From NCBI RefSeq assembly GCF_902459465.1, contig NC_047066.1, positions 6,484,377-6,548,376 on the forward strand: DNA of 64,000 nt, in the 5' to 3' direction. The DNA comes from Asterias rubens (Eukaryota; Echinodermata; Asteroidea; Forcipulatida; Asteriidae). A model generated the notes under the pieces. The model worked only from the letters and a program-made list of their open reading frames with translations, was not told the origin of the DNA and ran no database searches. The position numbers and the translations under genes were made by a program. Position 1 is the first letter of the stretch; every line of letters begins with the position of its first letter. Below, one piece after another: positions 1 through 10,400 of this stretch.

Positions 1-495
1 TCACTTTGGTCTCTACTGTGTATAATTTGTGTCTTACTAAATCAAACTGTGCTGGTTGACTGTAGATGCTCTGGTCAAACATATTGTCCACCTTCATGGC
101 TGGCATTTAAAGACAACTGTTATCTGTTGGTCACAGAGAAGAAAAACTACCATGCCGCTGAGCAACATTGCCAGAGTCTCTCAAAGAGAGGCAGACCAGC
201 TCATCTTGTATCCATACAGGATGAGGAAGAGAATCAGTTTGTAGCTCAATACACAAAATCAGTTCTTGGTCAGTATGAGGTGTTATGGATTGGCTACAAT
301 GATTTGGATGTAGAAGGTGTTTTTACTTGGATAGATGGAAGTCCTGTCGGTTATAAAAGCTGGGCGACTGGCTTTCCAGCTGGTTCTGCCTACGGGAATC
401 AGGATTGTACAGCGACATACAACACACTGTGGAGGGACAAATGGTGCACAAACCCAACGTTCTCAATGTGCAAAATGCAAGGATACACTTTCTGA
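1..495 (+). CDS. Secreted C-type lectin-like protein, long-loop form (5' end cut by window)
   Basis: The reading frame is open from base 1; only the ATG seen in every sister copy is missing, so this is a complete 165-aa gene cut by one codon. It has a hydrophobic signal peptide, then a long-form C-type lectin-like domain (CTLD): the N-terminal Cys pair in YCPPSW...DNCY, the HLVSI strand, the WIGYND core motif, and the C-terminal Cys pair ending in MCK. The variable segment before WIGY is the long version (YTKSVLGQYEV). The Ca2+ site-2 sugar motif (EPN or QPD in typical lectins) reads GFPAG, and the WND motif reads WRD, keeping the acidic residue. Sugar specificity therefore cannot be assigned. 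The family suggests extracellular pattern recognition; that role is inference. Its closest relative here is the gene at 32185. A splice-donor-like GGTAAGT follows the TGA directly. Confidence 0.9.
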   Translation, partial: SLWSLLCIICVLLNQTVLVDCRCSGQTYCPPSWLAFKDNCYLLVTEKKNYHAAEQHCQSLSKRGRPAHLVSIQDEEENQFVAQYTKSVLGQYEVLWIGYNDLDVEGVFTWIDGSPVGYKSWATGFPAGSAYGNQDCTATYNTLWRDKWCTNPTFSMCKMQGYTF

Positions 496-567
496 GGTAA
501 GTTTTTTTGTAAAACATGCTAAACAAGAAATAACACTGAGTATTTCTTCACTGTTTGTGCATTTCAC

Positions 568-655
568 AAAGTCATTTCTTGGTCAGGACTATGAAAGGAA
601 TGCAATGGTAACTGTTGGAAAATAACATTATTTAGAGCAAAAGACGGAAAGGAAA
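568..655 (+). pseudogene. Degenerate half-CTL relic, shortest copy
   Basis: About 75 bp after the stop codon the sequence again resembles the 3' half of a CTL gene. A stretch like AAGTCATTTCTTGGTCAG (coding KSVLGQ in the genes) is followed by remnants of the C-terminal part. The central WIDCNDLD portion, present in the sister relics at 6764 and 18408, is deleted here. It is not translatable as a domain. Confidence 0.45.
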
Positions 656-1439
656 CTCCTTCTGAGCCTGTAAACCTTGTGAGATCTTCTCCCTACACTT
701 AATGTAGGGTTGAGAATTGTTTATTTTAGTTGGATTGAGGACAGGAAAAAGCTGCAATTTAAAGGTATGCTGTGTGATTCTTAGGAAGAATCTATAAAGA
801 AATAGTAAACATGCGAGTACAACCATACATGTATGTAAATCCCTTTTATGGGAGTGCTGGCTCTGAAAAAAACCAATGTGGTATTGATGTTTCGAACAAT
901 CAACTCCGCTTGCTTCAGGAGAAAGCTGGGTGATTCTTGTCTAGTCAAAGCTTATGAATCTAGTAATGAGCTTTTGGCATTATAGGTTTTTTAATCCCTT
1001 GCATTTGTTGCCAACTTGATAACACTTAAAGTAAAATCACAGTATAGTCAGCTTGCTCAGTGCAGCGCTTCCTGTACAAACCAATGCATAAATGACAAGT
1101 ATCTGTTCTTGAAAACTAAAATCTATCTAGGTCACACAAATTATCCCTTCCTGAAAACTAAACAAAGAGTAGTCATTTTTGGCCCTGTGCCAGCGCTATG
1201 TAATACAATATAAAAATTGGCAAATCTACAATGCAAGTGTGGCTGTTAATGAAGACAGCAAAAGTAAGAGTTTAGTAAAAAACTTGTGCAAACTAGTTTA
1301 ATAAGACAAATTTTACGATTTAGCACTGGAAACTTAGGGAAATGTCACTAATAACAACCCAAATGAAAACAAATGAAAAAAACCACAACGATTTGCCAAA
1401 AGTTGTGATTTTTTAAAGAATTGCCTCATCGTGAAAACA

Positions 1440-1840
1440 GAGACGAAGTGCGACTCCTCCGCATTGATGACATCATTTTTTGAATACCTTCAACTTACTT
1501 ACAAGATTTTCTAAGCCTCCACTTTGACTTTAATGATCTCATCTAAACACGATCCATAAAAGTTCTCTAGAATTCTCTGGAATTCAGTCCAAAAGTTCTC
1601 TAGAATTCAGATAATTTAATTATCTCATCTAAGCACGATCCATTAAAGGTCCCTAGAATTCAGGTGACAAGTAATCAATACAAAGAGCTTAGGCGTTTTA
1701 TGGGAGCTGCACCTGTGTGAATCAAACTAATTACATGTAAATGCCATCAAAATCAAACACCTTATACAGGACAGATTTGCCCAAATCCTGTAACAAGCAT
1801 AAAACCGAGCCCGCCTCATAATACCAGTCATTAAGCTTAA
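1440..1840 (+). promoter_or_regulatory. Class A upstream region of CTL gene 2076, with TATA-like box
   Basis: This block is shared with the regions before the genes at 27571 and 32185. It contains repeated AGTTCTCTAGAATTC motifs (about 1559-1612), a GTAATCAATA motif at 1671-1680 that recurs in other upstream classes, and a TATA-like CATAAAA at 1798-1804. The last is followed about 25-30 bp later by CAGTCATT, which could be an initiator. The ATG lies about 275 bp further on. ATCAAT resembles Onecut-type homeodomain sites; that is inference from the motif only. Confidence 0.4.
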
Positions 1841-2075
1841 TGGAATGCAGCTTGTAATGTTATACTCTGCACACTCTGTAAGTTTACTGTCAGTAAAGCG
1901 GTTGGAAGGACGCTATTTCATGAAGGCTTAGAACTAATTTAAATTAGAATCTGGAGAAACTTAGAGACGTACTAAGAAAGATACCTGTTATTAATGCATA
2001 CAGCTTGCACTGAGAAAAGTGACTTCATTACTGTGGCCACAGAGAGGTTTGAGTTGCAGTCATCAACCACCAGCC

Positions 2076-2573
2076 ATGTCACTTTGGTCTCTACTGTGTA
2101 TAATTTGTGTCTTACTAAATCAAACTGTGCTGGTTGACTGTAGATGCTCTGTTCAAACATATTGTCCACCTTCATGGCTGGCATTTGAAGACAACTGTTA
2201 TCTGTTGGTCAGAGAGAAGAAAAACTACCATGCCGCTGAGCAACACTGCCAGAGTCTCTCTGAGAGAGGCAGACCAGCTCATCTTGTATCCATACTGGAT
2301 GACGAAGAGAATCAGTTTGTAGCTCAATTCACCGAGCCCGTTTCTAATAAAAAAATTCAGCTATGGATTGGCTACAATGATTTGGAGGTAGAAGGAGTTT
2401 ATACTTGGATAGATGGAAGTCCCGCTGGTTATGAAAGCTGGAGATCTAGCTACCCAGATAAAGATAAATTGGGGAATCCGGATTGTATACTGACATTTGA
2501 AAAGCTGTGGAAGGATCTGGCCTGCTCTCTTGAAAGATACTCTGTATGTAAAATGGAAGGATACTCATTCTAA
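2076..2573 (+). CDS. Secreted C-type lectin-like protein, YPD/GYSF form
   Basis: A 165-aa single-exon gene. The start at 2076 is chosen because it matches the ATG of every sister gene (context CCACCAGCCATGTC); the frame is open upstream to an ATG at 2019, adding 19 residues that would precede the signal peptide, which is unlikely. The signal peptide spans about residues 1-22 and the CTLD fills the rest. The variable segment before WIGYND reads FTEPVSNKKIQ. The long loop reads SSYPDKDKLGNPDC, so the sugar motif position is YPD rather than EPN or QPD, and the WND position is WKD. The ending is GYSF. The 27571 gene is nearly identical from the variable segment onward, and the split gene 10428/15237 has the same 3' half. 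A Helitron-like element begins 55 bp after the stop. Confidence 0.92.
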   Translation: MSLWSLLCIICVLLNQTVLVDCRCSVQTYCPPSWLAFEDNCYLLVREKKNYHAAEQHCQSLSERGRPAHLVSILDDEENQFVAQFTEPVSNKKIQLWIGYNDLEVEGVYTWIDGSPAGYESWRSSYPDKDKLGNPDCILTFEKLWKDLACSLERYSVCKMEGYSF

Positions 2574-2628
2574 GGTTGTTAACCTGTCAATTGTACTCTT
2601 ACACCAAAGGTAAATCTTTAGATTTTCA

Positions 2629-4223
2629 TTAGATGTTCGGAGCAGAGCATAGCTCCGAACACCTTTTATTATTGTTCGTTTTTTTTAAAGTTTTTTTTAG
2701 GTGTTCGGAGCAGAGCATAGCTCCGAACACCTTTTGTTATTGTTCGTTTTTTTTTAAGTTTTTTTTAAGTGTTCGGAGCAGAGCACAGCTCCGGACACCT
2801 TTTGTTATTGATGTTATTGCATCATCGGAAAGGTCGTTAAAAACTCCGTAAACGCCTCCCAGACATGACCCCATTTTGATCTTGTCTTCCGGTTCAAAAC
2901 CGAGGTTGAAAATTCAAAAATTCATGTATAAAGAACTACGAAACTCCCCCAATGGTTGCGCGTAAAGATTTTATGTGTACATTGTATGCGATGCAGTCAC
3001 GCGGTTTTTTGGTGTATGGGGACATGTGCATTATATATGCCTTCATTTGTGGCGCGGTGCCAAGTTCTGTGCCATTCGGCATATATGCATAGAGCTGGCT
3101 GGGCACATGGCAGAACGCTGCGAAAACGATTTACTCTCAATCTTCGGCGTCAAATTGTTCAAATTTTGCACTTCTGATGGCTTAGTGGTCAATGTGAATT
3201 GAAGACGAAGTTTCGCAGAGATGGCCACCTACTTCAGTGATTCATGGGACTTTTAAGAACTAAAAAAAGCACACTTCCCAAACTCGTATGAATTTGAAAC
3301 TTCGCACATAGTTAGATATGCATTAGGAGTGGAACACTGTTTTAGTTACGTCATGATGACGTCATCCATTCTTGAGTTATAAAAATTCAAAGTTTATTAA
3401 TTCAAAAAATCACAACTTTTGATCTACATGATGGATTCTTACAATCGATGCATCATCGAAAAGGTCGTTACAAACTCCGTAAACGCCCCGCAGACATGAC
3501 CCCATTTTTACCTTGTCTTCCGGTTCAAATTTGATTTTTTTTGTACATTTTCGTCAAAAATACATTATTTGTTTTGACTACGATCATACTGCGTTGATTA
3601 CTATGATACTCGTCTGATCACTGAAGTTAAGCAGCATCGGGCCCGGTCAGTACTTGGATGGGAGACCGCTTGACACGTTAATGTTTTTTTCTTTTTCTTT
3701 TTTACTTACTTATTTTTTATTTTTAAATAGCTTCGTTTATAGTATGTTTTCAATAAACATTTCCCTTCCGGTTAGTTAGTCTCTTCTCCAGTTGTCATTT
3801 TTCACAAGTTCTTATGTCCTCAACCACAATAGCTATTTAGACAATCTATAGGCCTACATTATATGAAAGGGTTTTACCTACGTTGTCTGTTTTCAAGGCG
3901 TTTCAACATTCAACAAACATTTCTCTTCCGGTTAGTTAGTCTCTTCTCCAGTCGTCATTACTCATCACCTATTTCCTCAACCACAAAAGCTATTTTGACA
4001 ATCTATACATCATATGAAAGGGCTTTACGTACTTCACAAAAATGGGTATGTTGGTGACCTTCTCTTGACCTTTTGGCCTGTCTAAACCGGAAGTGCATGT
4101 AAAATGCTTTGAATAGGCGTTACTTCTTGGAATTGTCGCTTTGTAAATTTCCACTAGGCTTGTATTTTTGTACTCCCCGATGCCGGATACCTTGTTTTTG
4201 TTATGACAAAAACTTAAGTCTAG
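2629..4223 (+). mobile_element. Helitron-like non-autonomous element, copy 1 (with 5S-like segment)
   Basis: Bounds are inferred from three copies and one relative. The element starts TTAGATGTTCGG after an A. It ends with a hairpin (GTTTTTG...CAAAAAC) followed by CTAG, just before a T, which fits Helitron insertion between A and T with a 3' hairpin plus CTRR end. The 5' part holds three roughly 66-bp units, each with a GTGTTCGGAGC...GCTCCGAACAC hairpin. The interior carries degenerate repeats around CATCATCGGAAAGGTCGTTA and CTTGTCTTCCGGTTC, a double CRE palindrome near 3352, and a 5S-like segment at 3576. No transposase is seen. The Helitron class is inference from the ends. Confidence 0.6.
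3576..3672 (+). pseudogene. 5S rRNA-derived segment, copy 1
   Basis: Over 97 nt this reads like the 5' four fifths of animal 5S rRNA: it begins GACTACGATCATACTGCGTTGA, continues TCTGATCACTGAAGTTAAGCA, and ends GTACTTGGATGGGAGACCGC. The internal control region (A box, intermediate element, C box) therefore looks largely retained. The 3' strand of the terminal stem is missing and a T run, usable as a Pol III terminator, starts about 12 nt later. It sits inside the Helitron-like element, so it is a captured 5S copy or a 5S-headed SINE, not a working rRNA gene. Confidence 0.75.
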
Positions 4224-5254
4224 TTTTGTTTTATTTTTCTTCTGTTTTTTTGGCTTTCTACGCTTACATAGCTAGCGCAGAAAATCAGCGCTTGCACGTA
4301 AGCGGAGAATGGTGATCGTAAGCGCATAATTCGGTGGTAAGCAAAGCCATGAAATTGGCCACTGGTTTGTTGACATTCTGCATACACCCTTTTCAATTAT
4401 CTATTGCTCTTTTAGTTCAATTGATAGATATGCAATTCAATATGAAAATGAATAACCTCCCATAAGAGCTACATGTATCTTTTAGTTGTTTATGTAAAGC
4501 TGCTCATTAAGAGCATCACATACAATGTTGTAGCTTAGTCGACCGGTATCGAATGAAAATTAACAAACTCCATGTTGGTCAGAGTAGGATGTGACTCCTT
4601 CACAGTGATGACATCTGTTTGACTACCTTCCAACTTATTTACAGGATTTTCTACGCCTCCACTTTGACTTTAATTATCTCATCTAAACACGATCCACAAA
4701 GGTTCTCTAGACTTCTCTAGAATTCAATCAAAAAGGTTTCTAGAATTCAGGTGACAAGTAATCAATCCAATATTGTTTAGTAAGGCCAGGTGTAATGCAA
4801 TATGTTCATGATACGCACCCACTATATTTTTGTTTACTTTTCATCACTAACCTGGTGATATTACTTAGACTGTAGTTTGGTTTGAGTTAAATCTCATCTA
4901 AACACGACCCAAAGAGATTTTCAATCATCAAGGGCACCCGTTAATCAATACACTTCTAGGAATCTAATTGCCGTTGCACGCGTGTGCATGATATCAATTA
5001 AGTACCATAGAAATCAGCAACAGAAATGAAAGACCAGATTTTCAAAAATCTTTAAAATTTTGTTTTTTAAACAGTCAGCTTCAGGATGCCACAGATGCCA
5101 GTCCTTTCAATTGTTGGATTAAAATCTGTAGCTGAGACTGGAAAAAACGTTTGAAGACCCTATTTTTACGTAATACTATGTACAGATAATTGTGTGTTTG
5201 GATGCTAAGTAAAGTTGTACTAGAGGCAGAAATTGCAGCCCTGAACCACCAGCC
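4224..5254 (+). promoter_or_regulatory. Class C upstream region of the truncated CTL at 5255
   Basis: From about 4570 this matches the regions before the genes at 19943 and 30723 almost base for base. Shared landmarks are a TCTCATCTAAACACGA motif, GTTAATCAATACACTT near 4940, and GCAGCCCTGAACCACCAGCC just before the ATG. The part 4224-4570 follows the Helitron-like element in all three of its copies. No coding sequence is seen. Confidence 0.35.
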
Positions 5255-5440
5255 ATGTCACTTTGGTCTCTACTGTGTATAATTTGTGTCTTACTAAATC
5301 AAACTGTGCTGGTTGACTGTAGATGTTCTGGTCAAACATATTGTCCACCTTCATGGCTGGCATTTAAAGACAACTGTTATCTGTTGGTCAGAGAGACGAA
5401 AAACTACCAAGACGCTGAGCAACACTGCCAGAGTCATTAA
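5255..5440 (+). pseudogene. CTL gene truncated by recombination (61-aa remnant)
   Basis: The signal peptide and the first third of the CTLD are intact, to residue 59 (HCQS). The sequence then jumps at about 5433 into DNA that normally lies 0.8 kb upstream of a class B lectin gene (ATTAAAATCTGGAGAAAC, also at 8423 and 22204). The frame stops within a few codons. The product would lack the WIGYND core and all C-terminal cysteines, so a folded domain is not expected. This looks like an unequal crossover or deletion that removed the gene body and most of the next upstream region. Confidence 0.85.
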
Positions 5441-6216
5441 AATCTGGAGAAACAAAAAGACACTATTGTTGAGTGGGCGACAGACACAATGTACCTTCAT
5501 ACTTCTGTTTACAGAAATAAGAAGTTTGATCTTCGAGGCACAAAAAAGGTTTTAGTTGCAAATGAACCAAAAAAAAATTATAACAAAAATCCTGACCTAC
5601 AGACTCTATCTTTAAACCGTGTACATTGCTCTTTTTCAGGGTGTTTTAATGAGAGTTTTAAAACACTACTACAACAAGGGGGAAAATCAACTCAAAGTAT
5701 ACAAGACACTTTCTTCAAGCCATTTCGATTGCAAATTGTACGTGTTTTATTGAGATACAAATTATTGTATGGTACACCTACTTGCCTAATTCAAGCCTGA
5801 AATCAGTTGGCCTTGTATCTTCAGTATGTTGAAAACAAGTGCTGCACTGATGGCAAATTTTTATCAATATGCAGTGGAAACTATTTACAAAATCAGAACC
5901 ATTTCTTAATCGATAATCTATATATACCGCAGTAACTTGAAAAAGTAGCCATCTTGCAATGGACAAACAAAAGAAATAGTTACCTTGGTTTCACCACTCT
6001 AACCAAACGTCGTTAATTTTTTGGGGGGAATAACGAATGGTAGTGCGACATGTCTGCACCAGGCACAATCAAGTAATACTTTGGGAACATGACTGCAAAT
6101 TATTGTTTGCAGAATAATATTAATACTTCTTTATCTTATTAATACTTGTTTTTTGAAACAAATGATGTGTTTAAAAGAGAGAACCCAACGGGTGTTGCAG
6201 CCATCAACCACCAGTC
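5434..6216 (+). promoter_or_regulatory. Proximal class B leader of CTL gene 6217, 5' part deleted
   Basis: This corresponds to 8423-9208 upstream of the 9209 gene and to matching DNA upstream of 25116 and 35073. The distal part of class B, with the AATAAAAG box and the TCAA microsatellite, is missing because of the deletion junction at about 5433. Shared proximal landmarks are GAGAGAACCCAACGGG and TTGCAGCCATCAACCACCAGTC just before the ATG; the TTGCAG could be a splice acceptor. Confidence 0.35.
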
Positions 6217-6693
6217 ATGTCACTTTGGTCTCTACTGTGTATAATTTGTGTCTTACTAAATCAAACTGTGCTGGTTGACTGTAGATGCTCTGGTCAAACA
6301 TATTGTCCACCTTCATGGCTTGCATTTAAAGACAACTGTTATCTGTTGGTCAGAGTGAGATATAACTACCATGCCGCTGAGCAACATTGCCAGAGTCTCT
6401 CTGAGAGAGGCAGACCAGCTCATCTTGTATCCATACTGGATGAGGAAGAAAATCAGTTTGTAACTCATTATGGTAATGATCTATGGATTGGCTACAATGA
6501 TTTGGATGTAGAAGGAGTTTATACTTGGATAGATGGAAGTCCTGTTGGTTATGAAGGATGGGCTCCTGGCTTCCCAGTTGGCGATGCGTACGGGAATCAG
6601 GATTGTATAGTGACATACAAAAGAATGTGGAAAGAGTACTTTTGTTCACAAAGTATGCCTTCAATGTGCAAAATGCAAGGATACACTTTCTGA
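6217..6693 (+). CDS. Secreted C-type lectin-like protein, short-loop form
   Basis: A complete 158-aa single-exon gene. The signal peptide is about residues 1-22. The CTLD has C30-C41 as the long-form N-terminal disulfide, C58 and C151 as the domain-closing pair, C130-C143 as the loop pair, and WIGYND at 90-95. The segment before WIGYND is short (HYGND), giving a domain seven residues smaller than the long-loop form. The sugar motif position reads FPV (119-121) and the WND position reads WKE (138-140), so canonical Ca2+-dependent sugar binding is doubtful; a ligand cannot be named. Close relatives are at 19943, 35073 and 38592. GAGGTAAGT directly follows the last codons, as in its sisters. Confidence 0.92.
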   Translation: MSLWSLLCIICVLLNQTVLVDCRCSGQTYCPPSWLAFKDNCYLLVRVRYNYHAAEQHCQSLSERGRPAHLVSILDEEENQFVTHYGNDLWIGYNDLDVEGVYTWIDGSPVGYEGWAPGFPVGDAYGNQDCIVTYKRMWKEYFCSQSMPSMCKMQGYTF

Positions 6694-6763
6694 GGTAAGT
6701 TTTAGTAACAAATCCTAAACAAGAAATAACACTGAGTATTTACATACTGTTTGTACATTCCAT

Positions 6764-6920
6764 TAAGTCAGTCCTTGGTCAGGATGCTGAGCCATGGATT
6801 CACTACAGTGATTTGGATGTAGACTCAGGATTGTATCTTGTTGGATGTGAAGTCACTATGAAAGGAATGCAATGGTAACTGTTGGGAAATAGCATTATTC
6901 AGTGTGCAAGATGGAAAGGT
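6764..6920 (+). pseudogene. Degenerate half-CTL relic downstream of gene 6217
   Basis: About 70 bp after the stop, a second copy of the gene's 3' half can be followed at nucleotide level. AAGTCAGTCCTTGGTCAG is followed by a WIxYxDLDVD-like stretch, then GGAATGCAATGGTAACTGTTGG, then TTCAGTGTGCAAGATGG (YSVCKM in intact genes). Frames are broken and the WIDGSP segment is missing. The same relic follows the genes at 17884, 19943, 32185 and 38592, so it predates their duplication. Confidence 0.6.
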
Positions 6921-7499
6921 AAACCTTGTGAGATTTTCTCCCTACACTAAATGTAAGTTGAGAATTGTTAAGTTCAGTTGGATTGAGCACAGAAAAAAAC
7001 TGTAATTTACATGAAAACAATTTATGTATGATTCTTAGGAAGAAACACTAAAGAAATAGTAAACTTGCAGGTACAACCTTATGTAAATCTCTTTTATGGA
7101 ATTGTTGGCTCTGAAAAGAGCCGGTGTGGTCTTGACGTTTCGAACAGTATACTCTGCTCGTCTTCAGGAGAAAGCTGGCTGATTCTTGTTTAGTCAATAG
7201 TTTTTGGCATAAGCCCCCTAGCAACAGTTACTAGTTTTTTTTTAATCCTAGGCATTTGTTGCCAACTTGATAACACTTATAAGTAATCTCAATTCCAACC
7301 AAAGATAAATGAACTTGAAGTCATCATGGGTACCCAACAGACTTTTGATGTGTGGATGTCAAAAACTTAAAAGGGTTCAGTTCTTTGATTTGAGTTCAAT
7401 GACTCCAGTGAACTTAAGCCCTCCACTCAAATAATCCTACAACATTTTCTGTTACATTCAGACCATTTCATACTGGATGCGAATGTCAACAACAACTGA

Positions 7500-9208
7500 A
7501 TCTTGAATGTGAAATTGGGATTTTCTTCCAAATGGGACTCCTCCGCAGTGATGATGATGACATCTTTCTGATTACTTTCAACTTATTTGCAGTTATGAAA
7601 TAGATTAGGAAATGTTCATGGGGCATGAGGTTCTAGCGATTGATTGCAAATATTTAAAGCCAGATGAAAGGAATTATTAAGGGTTGAAATAATTATCAAA
7701 ATTCCAGCAGTAATATACGTAAGGTTTAAGATATGCACCATGTCCTTACTGCCCTATATACCCTGCACGAGCCTAATGATTTTCTAAGCCTCCATTTTCA
7801 CTTTAACTATCTCATATTTTAAGCACGATCCAGATTTTTTTCTTCTTCAAATCGCTTTGCGAGTAATCAATAAAAATAGATTGGGCATATCATGGGGGCT
7901 GCACGAGTTTGAATAATTAAGTCCAATAGAAATCAACCACCAAGACGTAGGAATGATTTACCTAAATTCTGTAACAAGAATAAAAGCAAGCTTGCCTCAT
8001 ATCTATTATTTATTTATTCATCTATTTATTTCGCTTTTTCGTGCTTTGTTTTCCATGTTTCTTCCTTTTTTTGCTTGTGTTTAAGTTGTCTGTTTTGATA
8101 CTTCAATTTCTTTTTGATATTTCTTGCCACTTCTTGTAAGGACCCCAATGGAAATTAGCCTAAGATATTGGCTCTTTGGGGTTATCCTTGATAATTTTGT
8201 ACAATCTTTTTTTCTAGTGTTGTATTCTGGTTTATCTCATTTCATTGTCGTTTCTCTCCTTGTTATGCATGTATTTTTGACATGTTCTTAATTGAAAAAA
8301 GAATCAATCAATCAATCAATGCAGCCTGTGCTGTTAAAATCTGCACAATCTGTAAGTTTACTGTCATCAGTAAAGCAGTTGGAAGGGCGCTATATCTTGA
8401 ATGCTAAAAACTAATTTTCCATTAAAATCTGGAGAAACAAAAAGACACTATTGTTGAGTGGCGACAGACACAATGTACCTTCATACTTCTGTTTACAGAA
8501 ATAAGAAGTTTGATCTCTGTAGGCACAAAAAAGGTTTTAGTTGCAAATGAACCAAAAATATAAAAAAATTATAACAAAAATCCTGACCTACAGACTCTAT
8601 CTTCAAACCGTGTACATTGCTCTTTTCAGGGTGTTTTAATGAGAGTTGTAAAACACTACTACTACAACAAGGGGGAAAATCAACTCAAAATATACAAGAC
8701 ACTTTCTTCAAGCCATTTCGATTGCAAATTGTACGTGTTTTTTGAGACACAAATTATTGTATGGTACACCTACTTGCCTAATTGAAGCCTGAAATCAGTT
8801 GGCCTTGTATCTTCAGTATGTTGAAAACAAGTGCTGCACTGATGGCAAATTTTTATCAATATGCAGTGGAAACTATTTACAAAATCAGAACCATTTCTTA
8901 ATCGATAATCTATATATACCGCAGTAACTTGAAAAGTAGCCATCTTGCAATGGACAAACACAAGAAACAGTTACATTGGTTTCACTACTCTAACCAAACG
9001 TCGTAAAAAAATTTGGGGGAATAACGAATGGTAGTGCGACATGTCTGCACCAGGCACAATCAAGTAATACTTTTAGGAACATGACTGCAAATTATTGTTT
9101 GCAGAATATTATTAATACTTCTTTATCTTATTAATACTTGTTTTTTGAAACAAATGATGTGTTTAAAAGAGAGAACCCAACGGGAGTTGCAGCCATCAAC
9201 CACCAGTC
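7500..9208 (+). promoter_or_regulatory. Class B upstream region of CTL pseudogene 9209
   Basis: Shared with the regions before 25116 and 35073. It contains GCGAGTAATCAATAAAAATA (about 7858), a TATA-like AATAAAAG at 7979-7986, an AT-rich stretch with ATTTATTTATTC, a TCAA microsatellite at 8303-8320, and the proximal leader. The TATA-like box is about 1.2 kb from the ATG, so either the start site lies closer or the 5' UTR is spliced. No gene is seen. Confidence 0.35.
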
Positions 9209-9716
9209 ATGACACTTTGGTCTCTAGTGTGTATAATTTGTGTCTTACTAAATCAAACTGTGCTGGTTGACTGTAGATGCTCTGGTCAAACATATTGTCC
9301 ACGTTCATGGCTGGCGTTTAAAGACAACTGTTATCTGTTGGTCAGAGAGACGAAAAACTACCATGCCGCTGAACAACATTGCCAGAGTCTCTCTGAGAGA
9401 GGCAGACCAGCTCATCTTGTATCCATACTGGATGAGGAAGAGAATCAGTTTGTAGCTCAATACACAAAGACAGTCCTTGGTCAGTATGAGGTGCTATGGA
9501 TTGGCTTCAATGATTTGGATGTAGAAGGAGTTTATACTTGGAAAGATGGAAGTCCTGTTGGTTATGAAAGCTGGAAGCCTGGCTACCCAGTCGGTGATGC
9601 CCACGGGGACCAGGACTGAATTCTGATGAATAATGGACCAGTATGGAAAGAGTACTGGACTCTGGTGCTATGGCAGGATATATTCAGTGTGCAAGATGAA
9701 AGGATATAGATTCTAA
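9209..9716 (+). pseudogene. CTL pseudogene: Cys to stop plus frameshift
   Basis: The gene is open for 136 codons with signal peptide, YTKTVLGQYEV long-loop segment and WIGFND. A TGT-to-TGA change at 9617-9619 replaces the conserved loop cysteine after GDQD. Beyond it a one-base shift near 9650-9660 is needed to recover YSVCKMKGYRF and the natural stop at 9714-9716. The first residues read MTLWSLV instead of MSLWSLL. The ending GYRF is unique in the window, so this may be a distinct ancestral lineage. A truncated secreted product is possible but would lack the last disulfides. Confidence 0.88.
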
Positions 9717-10059
9717 GCCTGGGCCAACACCATGATTCTGCGCCATAAAGGTAAATGTAAAAATTTACATCTTCGCTGAAAACAAAAAGAAAATATAGCC
9801 TTTGTGTTTCAAACTTCTTGTGGTCAAACCAGCCCCCTCCATCCCACCCCGAGTCTCATTATTCATTGTTTTTTTTCTGTGTGTTTTCTGCCCTTCTCTC
9901 TTTCTGTTCATGTACATGTATTTCCAATTATAGGCCTGTTCATGTGTGTTGTGTTGTTATTCATCCTTCGAGAAAGCCTCTAATAGGGTCGAAACGCCAA
10001 GCCATAATCTTTTTTCTAAAAAAAAGAAAAAAATAACCTGTGGTATATCGTCAGCATTT

Positions 10060-10400
10060 TCACAAAGTAGCATGCACTCCTATACCAGAAAAATAACAAT
10101 TAGAGAAAACGGCCTCTGAAACCTGCTTTCCTTCAAAACTTTAAAGTATTTCTATTTAAATTTCTCAATGTAGATACTTGATGACTTGAACTTAAAAATT
10201 AATCTGATTTTGACTGATTTGCATAATGAATTATGAACCTAGACATGAGAGAAGTTTCGTGCTACTTCGTGAAACCAAAAAAGTGTGAAAAATGTTTTTG
10301 TGTTTTTTCACGAAGTAGCACTCGCCTACACTTACAACACAGCATTTTGTGTTACTTTATGAAACTAGGTCAGCGCACTAAATTGTGTGCTACTTCGGGA
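10060..10400 (+). repeat. Repeats of GTGCTACTTCGTGAAA in both orientations, upstream of the split CTL
   Basis: The motif or its reverse complement occurs near 10065, 10260, 10310, 10350 and 10390, in variants such as TTTCACGAAGTAGCAC and GTGTTACTTTATGAAAC. The region differs from the other upstream classes and ends 30 bp before the lectin ATG. It may be an inverted-repeat element or a duplicated regulatory motif. Confidence 0.45.

Noticed and set aside
1559-1612. Heat-shock element in the TTCTCTAGAATTC repeats
   Set aside because: GAA and TTC pentamers are directly abutted or four bases apart, not at the two-base spacing of an HSE.
2019-2075. Upstream in-frame ATG extending the lectin by 19 residues
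   Set aside because: The same extension exists at 27514 but not in most sister genes, and it would put polar residues before the signal peptide.
2956-3228. Short frames in the Helitron-like copies, repeated at 15741 and 28400
   Set aside because: They recur because the element is repeated; overlapping frames on both strands have no family resemblance.
3576-3672. Functional 5S rRNA gene
   Set aside because: The 3' strand of the terminal helix is missing and the segment occurs only inside a mobile element.
8303-8320. CRISPR-like array (TCAA repeats)
   Set aside because: Simple microsatellite with no spacers; the genome is eukaryotic.
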